A program made the position numbers and the translations under genes. 64,000 bases of DNA from Paramacrobiotus metropolitanus (lineage: Eukaryota; Tardigrada; Eutardigrada; Parachela; Macrobiotidae). The stretch is from contig NW_026570232.1 of NCBI RefSeq assembly GCF_019649055.1, positions 1,612,001-1,676,000 of the forward strand, written 5' to 3'. Shown in pieces: positions 38,196-46,996 of the stretch. The notes beneath the pieces are model-generated. The model had not been told where the DNA came from. It made no database searches and saw only the letters and a program-made list of their open reading frames with translations. The number at the start of each line of letters is the position of its first letter. Position 1 is the stretch's first letter.

Positions 38196-38845
38196 GCTGT
38201 TGAAACTGAAAGCGTTGCGAAAGCAACGCCGAGCTGCAGCCCAAGCAAGCGCAGTGTAGCGAGCGGAGCAGCAAGTAAAACCAAAGAGTTCGATTTTTCT
38301 TTTCCAAAAGAAATTTTTAACGGTGTAGTTCAAACTTTCCATTATCGCGATGATACAGAAGCGAATAACCGTTTCTACGGAAACCGAAGGCGAAGCCGAA
38401 GGCGACGCCGAGCTGCGGCGTGAGCAAGCGCAGCGCAGCGAGCGGAGCAGCAAGTAAAACCAAATGGTTCGATTTTTCTTTTTCCAGAAGAAATTTTTAA
38501 CGGTGTAGTTCAAAAACGTTCCATTATCGCGATGCTACAGAAGCGAATAACCGTTTCTTCGGAAATCGAAGGCGGAGCCGAAGGCGACATAAAGTGCGGC
38601 GTGAGCAAGCGCAGCGCAGCGAAGCAGCAAAGTAAAACCAAAGAATTATTTATTCATTATTATATCTTTTGCTTCGGAAATGGTTTTGTTAACGGTTCAA
38701 TTTAAACGTTCACTTTTCGTGATGATACTGTACAGTAGCGAGTAACTGTTTCTAAAGAAATCGAAAGCGGAGCCGAAGCGACTCTGAGCTGCGGCGAGAG
38801 TAAGCGCAGTGAAGCGAGCAAAGCAGCAATTAGAACGGAACGACT
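38196..38845. repeat. Second satellite, ~185 bp unit, about 3.5 copies
   Basis: Units start near 38210, 38398, 38580 and 38776. Each has a GC-rich half, with words such as GGCGAAGCC, GGCGACGCC, GGCGGAGCC, GCGCAGCGCAGCG and GAGCGGAGCAGC, and an AT-rich half containing GAAATTTTTAACGGTG followed by TTCCATTATCGCGATG. Copies diverge left to right, with the last clearly degraded. A 145-codon minus-strand frame (38513-38076) is just the repeat read through and is not called as a gene. Confidence 0.8.
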
Positions 38846-40412
38846 TTTTTCGCTTTCAAAGTTTCTTGAGCTAGACCATTACGACTTCTAACATGAGCTC
38901 ATTTATAGTTTCATATCAATTTAGTTTGAAAAATAATAAGATAAACCTAATTGATAAACATTTCTGTTTCTTTACGGGGAAAAATTATAGAGATCCATGC
39001 CAAGGGTTTTTATTATTACAGAAACGGTATTCATGACAGGTGAATTTCGGTGTGTTGCTTTACAAGCGTCGTATTTAATAGTCACTTTTCACGGAAACAG
39101 AAAATTTGATAAAACTTTCTTTCCTGGATTATTGCCACCAAGCACTGAATGAAGTAATGAAACGATAAATCGTTTTCGCAGCAAATTAGTGGAAAATTAT
39201 TGGACACTGAAATTTGAAATCTCCGTCGGTGTGTTTCAGAACCAGTGCGGTTCCATCGGCATTAGCGTTTCATTTTGTAAATCGTTGTGCAATTGCATCC
39301 GCAGCAAAAAAAGGGCTCTAAATTGCGGATGCATTTAAAAAATATCTTCAGTAAGTAATTCATCGTTTTTGTCTTCGCAAGCGGTTGCTTTCAGATTTCA
39401 GTCGTGAAAACGATTGATCTGAACTGACAATGGCCGGGATTGGGGTTCTTAAACGGGCTTGAACAATTCGCAACCAATATAAACGGACAAGCTGAGCGTA
39501 GCCACTGAATTGGCTCCGCCGGTAAACTGTATAAGTTTTATCGGTTTTGGGAATAAAATATCGGTACTGGGAATGAGAAACTGAAGAAATGAGATCAGTA
39601 TCCCAATGTAAAGGATTTAGTGCGGCGGAGAAAAGCGGAATGGTGGGCAATGTGCGGTAAAGCATTAGCAGTGCCCGCGCCGTAGTTGCTGAAAGAACCG
39701 TTTTAAAATTAATATACCGTATCGGCTCGATTCCGTAAAACGTCATAAAAATGATGGTATCGCGTCGGCATCGCAGCGGTGGCAAAAACAAACTGATATC
39801 TGAGCAGATCTGTTGATAACTCAGCATATGCAAAAGATACAGAAAGCTAGGTAGACTCTCAACTACTTGGTTAGGTTGCTGTCTCACCGTGCCAAGTCTT
39901 TTACAACAAAAAAACTTACATGCTCGATCGCTTGCACTAAGGGCGGTTACGACCTTCTATACTAGTTACTGTTAAAGTGTACTGAAAGTCCGATGGCATG
40001 CCTGATTGCTTGCCTGTTCTGTCACGAAGCAGGCAGCACGTGCGCCGGTTTATCAATTATGACAACAAATTTCGAATCGTCAATACGAAAACTACACCGC
40101 AGCCCGTAGGGCGGTTGGTTACGCGGCAAAATTAGGAAGCCAGCAACCGCCCCGTACGGCATTCTGTGAAAGCATTATGTGAATCAGCACTGAATGGCTG
40201 AAACTTGAAAGGATGCCAGAAAAATTAGATTTTTATTTAGCTTTTAAAAACAACTCATTCACATGATTCACGATGAAAATGCACTTTTAATACAGTTATA
40301 AGAAAGGTAGAAAAGCTAAAAGTTACTGTAATTTCAACTTTTGCGGTTACGGATAAACAACAGTGAAGACCACAGGATCTGTAAGAAGCAAATTCTCCTC
40401 AAAAAGCAGGCT
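38846..40412. other. Gene-poor region with one orphan ORF
   Basis: Mostly AT-rich with no gene that I can support. The only notable feature is a 175-codon minus-strand open frame, listed separately. The 5' end of the transposase-derived gene may begin in the last 100 bp. Confidence 0.4.
39360..39887 (-). CDS. Orphan open reading frame, 175 codons, doubtful
   Basis: An uninterrupted ATG-to-stop frame of 175 codons, long for this AT-rich background. The N-terminal half is hydrophobic and rich in Leu, Phe, Ser and Tyr, perhaps with one or two membrane segments; the C-terminus is strongly basic (SRLKSESNRLRRQKR). No family is recognised and third positions are not clearly GC-rich, unlike the real genes here. 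It could be a fragment of a mobile element, given the repeats around it, or chance. Confidence 0.2.
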   Translation of the reverse strand: MRQQPNQVVESLPSFLYLLHMLSYQQICSDISLFLPPLRCRRDTIIFMTFYGIEPIRYINFKTVLSATTARALLMLYRTLPTIPLFSAALNPLHWDTDLISSVSHSQYRYFIPKTDKTYTVYRRSQFSGYAQLVRLYWLRIVQARLRTPIPAIVSSDQSFSRLKSESNRLRRQKR

Positions 40413-43400
40413 ATGGAATATCATTCGCTTATCAACAAAGACACCATTCAGTCCAGTAGTGCGAAAGATGAACCGTGCGTGAAAAGGAGAAAAACTGCTC
40501 ATGTTGACGATCAAGGTACGTAACTCCGGAATTTTATCGCGAAAATGTCAAGGAGCATAATTTCCCATACTTTGTTATTTCGGTGTTTGCAGCTGTTTCG
40601 TCTTCTGAAAATGGTGTGGTAGCGGATAGTATTTTATGGCCATGTAAATTGTAAAGTATTCGATGTTGACGAGATGAGTGTTAAGTGGCGTACGTAGTAC
40701 GTACTTAATAGTAGTATCGTACTGGTGGCCGCTGTCTTGTGTAATTTAAGATTATCATTTTAATGTTTCAGGGAACAATGTTGTGGACGAGATTGCGAGC
40801 CATGCGGACGATTTCGAGGCTGACGACCTCGAGGAACCCTTGGCAGATCCTGATGAGCCCCTCTTGGATTCCTTGATTCCGGGAGTAATTTCCATTAGCT
40901 CAGACGTTATTGAAAGCGACCATAAACGACAGTGGACTATCCCTCCACTCTCAGTGCAAGATGAACTTGTTGTTATGGACTTTCTGCAAACCTGTGCCTT
41001 GTTTGATATTCCGCAAACGCGGGCTGGATTGCGACCTGCGCTTCAGGCTGCTGCCAACTGCAAAGGTTTGGCCACATCTAGATTTAACAAAGAACGCAAT
41101 TGCTTATTTTATTATTATTCGCACTTGGCCGATAGTTCCCGGTGTGCTTTTGCGCATTTTATTAGTGGCTTTATTTATTTCGCTGTTACAGTAATTTTAT
41201 AATTTTAGACTTTTTATTAGATTTAATTTTGTTTATTTATTCATCTATTTTTTATTTATTATGGTCTCGATAAGAATTGTTGTGCGCTGATCAGCAATTG
41301 TTGGATATTCAGTTTTTTTCCAGGAATTAACTGTTTGTTTGGCGATCACTGGATGCAGCAGTTTCTGCAGCGTCATCCGCAAATTGGCCGGATCCGCAAC
41401 GAAGCGCGCGACCGGCGTTTATCCCCGACGTGGAGCACTGGGCACTTTTCCAGTTTTCTCAGGCTGCTCTCTGCGCTGCATGAACGGTGCTACTTGCTGG
41501 ACGCCCAGCGTGTGATCTATGCTGACTTTTCCATGCTCCTCATTGGAGGAAATCAAATGAAAATGAGCTTCGAGGAAGGTGAGCGAGGAATGCGTTTACA
41601 GTACAACCGTTTTCTTGTTCAGCAGCTGCGAATGAAAGCTGAAATTTTTCCACGGGCACGATCTTGAGTTGGTGGCGTTGAAAATGTTTTTGTGTGCTTG
41701 GTAAAAAATTTTGTGAATCATAAGCTTATGCTACGAGTATCATTGCTAATTGCTTTGCTTGTGGGATACGCTACCATTAACTTGTCAATTTTGTTTCAAG
41801 CCACCGTTCTACGAAATCACTCATTGGTAACGGTTTAGGTGGACCAGCATACGGCGTTTCGGTATTGAGCTTCGGTGCGGCCTCTGGGGGCGTCCTGAAG
41901 CCTCTCTTGATCAGCGATAAGGAGTTGATCAACGAGGAAGACTGGGACTTGCCACCCGATGACGAACCAAAACGCAAACCCATCAAGAAAAAACTGACTC
42001 CTGCTAGCAGTTCTAAATTCAAAAAGGGGAATTCGGACGCGAGCGAAGAGAATGTAGACTTTCCCATTACTCAAGCTGTGTTCAACGCCTACATTCTCAA
42101 CGAACTGATTCCATATTTGAACAGCTTACCAGCAGATACCTCGTGTAAGGTGCGCCTTAAAAAAAGATTCATTTTACATGAAGTACGAGTTAAAGAATGG
42201 AGTTAACTCTATCTAAGGCGGACAAAGTTTTGTTCCCGGGAGGAGGCTTTTCGCCCTTGCACTGCGATACCCCGTATTATCCATGTGTTTTAGATTTTGT
42301 ACTTCCATTTCTGCTTGACCACATTTCTGCTTAAACTCTACTTCAAAATTATTAAATTTTACATCTTCGGTGGTTTTTTTGGATCACGTGTGAAGTATAA
42401 TATTATGGCCTTTGTTCGAAACTATTTGCTAACGCTGTTTGCTACCTTTATTAGCTGTGCCTCTTTTGTAGAATGTACTGTATTTGAATCGTGGATTCTG
42501 GCATTTAATGACGGATTCTCTGTTGAATGTTGCTCTGGAGGTAAGCTCAGCTTTTGATGTTAAATAATGCGCCCCTTTATATAGCAATAAGGTATACTTC
42601 CCTTTAACAATTACGGGATGCGTAGCCCCGAAGTACGGTTGTACTTCTTCAGAGTTGTCTAATGGTTTGACATTGTACTGAAAGTTGAAACCTTTGCAGA
42701 ACGACATTGTCGTGGTACCAATTGCACCGGGAGTGCAAATGGATTTGAAGCCGTGGGAAGTGTATGATTTCAGCCCAATCCGGTGGGACCAGCGCATATC
42801 GTTTAAAGATGCCAAATTCACACTGCAGCTGGTGAGTATTTATCAAAAGTACAAGTATTGCTCACGATCGTCGCGGGTTGGATTTTCAGTTGGGTAGCAT
42901 CGTTATTCTGGGTATTCAAAAACTTTAAGTACCGGCATATCTATATTTAGTGTATGTCATGCATAGAGAAAAAAATTTAGTAATTACGAGTTTTTGTACA
43001 CTCGTTTTTGTATCCTTTTGTTTGTTTTGCTTTCGTACTTAAATTTTTTTCTAGAAAATGCTGTCGTGGAGTGTTTGTGTTTTGGTGATCTGATCGATAC
43101 GGTTCCATATGGTGCCTAAACTTGTAAATTTTGATTCCCGTCGATATTTTTAGTTGCGGCTGCATGGATTCGCCCGGCATCTGTGGGAAGTAGCGGTGCA
43201 GTGCTATTATGACCGCAATCTACCGGCGGAGTTCAGTCGACTGGGCCTGTTCCCATATCCGCCTAGCCTGGAAACTCTAATTGCGTCAGGAATGCCGCGC
43301 AAGACGCGTTATTTGTACGGTAGTTTTGTCGAAGTGGACCGGAATATGGGATGGTTTAAGGAAGTCCACGAGAAGCTCCTGCGCCGGTTCGGCATCACAA

Positions 43401-43822
43401 ACGAAGAAGCGGCCCTGGCTTTGCAGGGTGTTATCGACAGTACGAATGGTGAGTCAGTCGTGTATTGCACGGCCGTTGCGCTATTGCCAAAAAATGCTTG
43501 CTAAAATTGACGTTAATAGACTGTAAAGAACCCCGTTTTATACTTAATGGCGGCTAGGTCCTTGTTAATAATTCTGCAAAGCTTGTTGCTGATTTGTGGT
43601 AATGACGTAGGAATATTTGTGTTATCACAACATAATTGGAAACAACAATGTTGTTATTGACAAATATCGCTAATAAGCACTTAGAATATTCAGTGCAGAT
43701 TGTAAAGTAATGTGAAATGGATAGATGCCTCCTGGTCTGAAACATATCCCTGCTTTACAGAAATTCTTTCCGCTCGAAATTCGGGGGAGGTGGTAGCACG
43801 GGTGGAAAATGGCGACGACTAA
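40413..43822 (+). CDS. Domesticated pogo/Tigger-like transposase-derived protein, eight exons
   Basis: Exons: 40413-40515, 40772-41065, 41324-41578, 41839-42149, 42472-42540, 42700-42831, 43154-43448, 43761-43822; all phases match, 506 residues. Residues about 100-165 form a CENPB-type helix-turn-helix (IPQTRAGLRPALQA, then FGDHWMQQFLQRHPQIG). A DDE_1-type nuclease fold follows: RVIYADFSMLL (first Asp, D200), YGVSVLSFGAASGGVLKPLLI, an acidic/Lys-rich insert, VLYLNRGFWHL, and VVVPIAPGVQMDLKPWEVYD. In active pogo-type enzymes the second block reads LDNxxxH and the third QPLD; here they are LNRGFWH (N327) and KPWE (E364), so the metal-binding triad is broken. The frame is intact over eight exons, which argues for a host gene under selection rather than a dying copy. 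Likely a nuclear DNA-binding protein. The ATG at 40413 is the first seen; an upstream exon is possible. AATAAA at 44070-44075. Confidence 0.75.
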
Positions 43823-45295
43823 CCTGTGCAGCATTATAGGCTTGGACGCCGCTTGGTGCTGCGGATCAGTGTGTGGACAGTGTGGTGTATGGTAATTTGT
43901 AGTTCAGCTGTACTTGCATGGATTGGACAGTATTATCTAGATTTTGGTTTGTATTTTGATGAAAGTAGGTTGCATGATGAAAACGAACCACATGTAATTT
44001 TGGGATGTGAAACGTCTGTTGACAATGATTTCTCGTAAAACGAATTGCTGTTAAATTTTACTTTGTCACAATAAACGTAATTTCGCGATGCGATGTAATT
44101 TCATGGGTGAAACACTACGATAGTTGAACTGAAGTAGTAGTCATCAAAATTGCGCACCTGTACTACGCTTTATTCAGCGCTCAACGTAAAATTTATTGGG
44201 CAAGGTTAATTCAGGAAATAATAAGGGTCTGAGCTCTTTTGTACCAGTTAAAAAATTTAATTTTAAGTTCTCCAGCTAAATTCGAACCATCAAACTTGAG
44301 ACGTCGTCTTGCGAAATCTAGACTTGGGAATCAGTTTGAAATTCGGAAATGCCTTTTTTATATTTTACATGTATGTTTCACTTAACCTTTTTTTGCAGAA
44401 ATTCTTCGTCATGACGCTGATAATTGTTTAAACGGTGCATGCCACGTATGTGCTACGCATCGAGTCATTAATCTGGTAATATCCTGTTACTTCCGGCTGT
44501 TTATTTAAAGTCCTCTCACATGACGAATCTTTAGCGGCAAGAAGGAAATCAGCTGATTCAGCACTGGTGTACAAGGAGTGCACTTAAAAGAGAAACCGGT
44601 TCTCTCCTGTTTTTCATGAATATTTTCAGCATCCTGTCACTCGATTTAACTTGGCAAATCATCACTGTTTACCCACTACGCCAATTGAGAATGGCATCAG
44701 GCCGAAGACTCACAAATTAATCAGTGTGTTTGTCAAAATATTCCACTTTTGTCGTCTATCCAAAAAGACCAGTAATCCACGAACGTAATCCAAACCTCCA
44801 TATCATTTTTTACCATTAAGGGCGAAAATTTCGGAGGGGAGCAAAGTGAATCGAAGAAACTGTTGCATGAGTACTTAATTAAAATTGCTCGGATTAATTT
44901 GTGTAAGAGTGTAAATTTTACTGTTACGCAAAAACAATGAAAACTTTCTTGTTTAATATGAGTACTATTCGGATTTCGGACTTAGCGGAAAGCCGGAAAC
45001 TACTTAATGGCAGTGTCACTGTTTGTGCCGTTATACTACGCTTACTTGTCAATCAGTGTCGCTATCAGGCGAAATTGACAAACTGAGTAGTAGTGCCAGG
45101 AATAGTATATATTTATAAATTTGTTCCAGAATGTTGTACGCTGCGGCAAAATCGTACCTAAATTAAATACGCGCCACGGATGTGTTAATCTCCTACTCTG
45201 AACCAGTTTAATCTCCCAGTTTTCATGATTCGTAGTCATGCTGCTGATGGTGACCTTTACGCGCGAGCACCTGGACTGGGACAGCGAACACTGTA
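43823..45295. other. Intergenic region
   Basis: Carries the 3' UTR of the transposase-derived gene (poly(A) signal 44070-44075) and then about 1.2 kb of AT-rich sequence in which I see no gene or repeat. Confidence 0.5.
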
Positions 45296-45304
45296 ATATG
45301 TATT
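45296..45304. repeat. Left 9 bp target-site duplication
   Basis: ATATGTATT immediately left of the element, identical to 46374-46382 on the right. The perfect match suggests a fairly recent insertion. Confidence 0.85.
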
Positions 45305-45387
45305 GGGGAAGGCTCCGCACACCACGTTTCACCACCAAAGTCTCCGCACACCACGAAACACCACCGCCAGGCTCCGCACACCACTTT
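45305..45387 (+). repeat. Left terminal inverted repeat
   Basis: Pairs with 46293-46373 on the other strand. Built of CTCCGCACACCAC and CACCACC words. Includes the shared core CACCACCAAAGTCTCCGCAC, which is identical in both arms. Confidence 0.8.
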
Positions 45388-45492
45388 TTATTATTTTTAA
45401 TTTTTTTTAAAAAACCACCTTAATCTCCTAACACCATTAGGAGCATATGGCACACCACCAGAGTCTCTGCACACCACTATTTTGGATGAAAA

Positions 45493-46125
45493 TTAAGCAA
45501 TTGTTATTACGGGCGGAAAAAAGACAGCTCTTTCGTCTCGCGGTCTGGCTCCTCTTTTTTGGTACCACTCGTTAGCCTCCGCTTCCGTTATAGTTAGCGA
45601 TTTTTTCGGTTTTACTCGCTCGGCCGCCCTGCCAGGACGGTGTTTGAGTTTTTGCCGTGGGAGACCTTCTTTTCTCAATTTAGTCACATGCTCTTGGTCG
45701 GACTTTGATAGTATACGGTTTTTTGGGTATAATTGCCACAGGTCTTTTGAGCGTTCATGATTATGTTCCGCCAAAGAGTCTAATCGCTGGACTACCAACT
45801 GTCTGTTCTTTTTCTGAATGGAGACGTGGAGCATCACAGGGCATTCCAAGTCCTTGCTGTGGGTGACTGGTCGTGACCCTTTGCCTCTTGGGACATAACT
45901 GATGTTGTGTGCGCAGTGCCATTTGATGTATTTGTATTGCAAATTTTTCGCATAATTGTCGGCTGCTGGTAACCTTTCGGAGCGATGAGTTTGGAAGACC
46001 GTAAAAGTCTCTTTCTCGTATCCGGCAAGAGCAGCCTCCAAGGCTGCATAAGAGGCGAAACTCATTCCCACATGCAGGTGTATTGTACACCGTATGTTAA
46101 ATAAAGTACTGTTCTTTGTACGCAC
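45493..46125 (-). CDS. FAR1/ZSWIM3-like DNA-binding protein of the MULE element
   Basis: One open frame of 210 codons inside the inverted repeats. Residues about 20-140 resemble the FAR1-type (WRKY-GCM1) zinc-binding domain in the N-terminus of ZSWIM3-like and MULE transposase proteins: SYAALEAALAGYEKETF, a Cys in KWHCAHN, a second Cys in LECPVML, and the closing LAEHNHERSKDLW. After this comes a basic region (KLRKEGLPRQKLKHRPG) and a short tail. The DDE nuclease and SWIM finger of complete family members are absent. The frame may start at 46125 or at the internal ATG at 46065. It could bind the element's own inverted repeats or be a captured fragment. Confidence 0.7.
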   Translation of the reverse strand: MRTKNSTLFNIRCTIHLHVGMSFASYAALEAALAGYEKETFTVFQTHRSERLPAADNYAKNLQYKYIKWHCAHNISYVPRGKGSRPVTHSKDLECPVMLHVSIQKKNRQLVVQRLDSLAEHNHERSKDLWQLYPKNRILSKSDQEHVTKLRKEGLPRQKLKHRPGRAAERVKPKKSLTITEAEANEWYQKRGARPRDERAVFFPPVITIA

Positions 46126-46292
46126 ACAGAATTTACTCGTTAATTACATAGCCCATATTAGTCGTATATTCGACCGACTACTGCATATCTTCGAAACTAC
46201 GAGTAAAATGTGGTGTCCCGAGACTACCGACGTTTCAGATACTTATAGTGGTGGCGTAAAAATGGTGGCCCGAGACAAAACGTGGTGCGAAT

Positions 46293-46373
46293 AGTGGTGT
46301 GCGCAGCCTGGTGGTGGTGAAAGGTGGTGTGCGGAGACTTTGGTGGTAAAACGTGGTGTGCGCAGCTTTCTCC
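46293..46373 (-). repeat. Right terminal inverted repeat
   Basis: Inverted copy of the left arm, with GCTGCGCACACCAC in place of GCTCCGCACACCAC at the outer and inner subrepeats. Confidence 0.8.
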
Positions 46374-46382
46374 ATATGTATT
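46374..46382. repeat. Right 9 bp target-site duplication
   Basis: ATATGTATT immediately right of the element, identical to the copy at 45296-45304. Confidence 0.85.
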
Positions 46383-46996
46383 TTGCGACAATTCTGAACA
46401 AATCTTGAAACATCAATCTTCGAGAGGTGATAAAACATTTCGGAATGTGTGCTTTCACCGCTAACAAGACCCAAAGATACCCGTAAAACGTAGATAATTC
46501 AAACAAAACAAACAAGATTTCCCTTTAAAGAACACGGATAGGATAAAAAAGAAGAAAAACACACAGGACAACCGTGTATATAATATGCAGGAACATCAAT
46601 CTGAGCCACGCGAAGGGGAAATTTACAGAGAATTTCTTGGTGAGATTAGCACTCCTCCAGCCGACAGAAAATAAATGAGCCAAAAAAGATGAACTGTATA
46701 TTCCAAAAGGGCAATACGCATCGCAAGGAAAAGGAACGGGCGCAAAAATGCAAAAACGTAATTCCAAACAAACAACTAAAATCTCAAACCGCAAAATACT
46801 TTCCATATATTTTTTCTGCGTCGATAAAACACTTTTTAAAAACAATCTTATAAATTTTTCCACCGGGTAATGCAATCCTTAACGGTCTCTCTGCTTTAAA
46901 AATGAATTCCTAGATATTTAACGGGAAAGGTCACGCATTCTAAATTTTATAAAATTCCTCTTACTTCGTAAAATCATAAAAAAATCTCCAAAATAA
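46383..46996. other. Intergenic region and Maf 3' UTR
   Basis: About 0.6 kb of AT-rich sequence with no supported gene. The right part should be the 3' UTR of the Maf gene. Confidence 0.5.

Larger units (their letters stand above)
45305..46373. mobile_element. MULE-like DNA transposon, 1069 bp, complete ends
   Basis: The ends are inverted repeats. The left end starts GGGGAAGGCTCCGCACACCA; the right end, read inward on the other strand, starts GGAGAAAGCTGCGCACACCA; similarity continues for about 80 bp (45305-45387 against 46373-46293) at roughly 85 percent. Both arms contain several CTCCGCACACCAC-type subrepeats, and further diverged copies lie at 45451-45480 and near 46210. The element is bounded by an exact 9 bp direct repeat, the target-site length typical of Mutator-like elements. 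Its single ORF matches the N-terminal DNA-binding part of FAR1/ZSWIM3-type proteins and lacks a DDE domain, so it cannot move on its own. Confidence 0.85.

Noticed and set aside
38076-38513. 145-codon minus-strand frame with an internal peptide repeat
   Set aside because: It is the ~185 bp satellite read through; the repeated NYTVKNFFWK is the AT-rich half of the unit.
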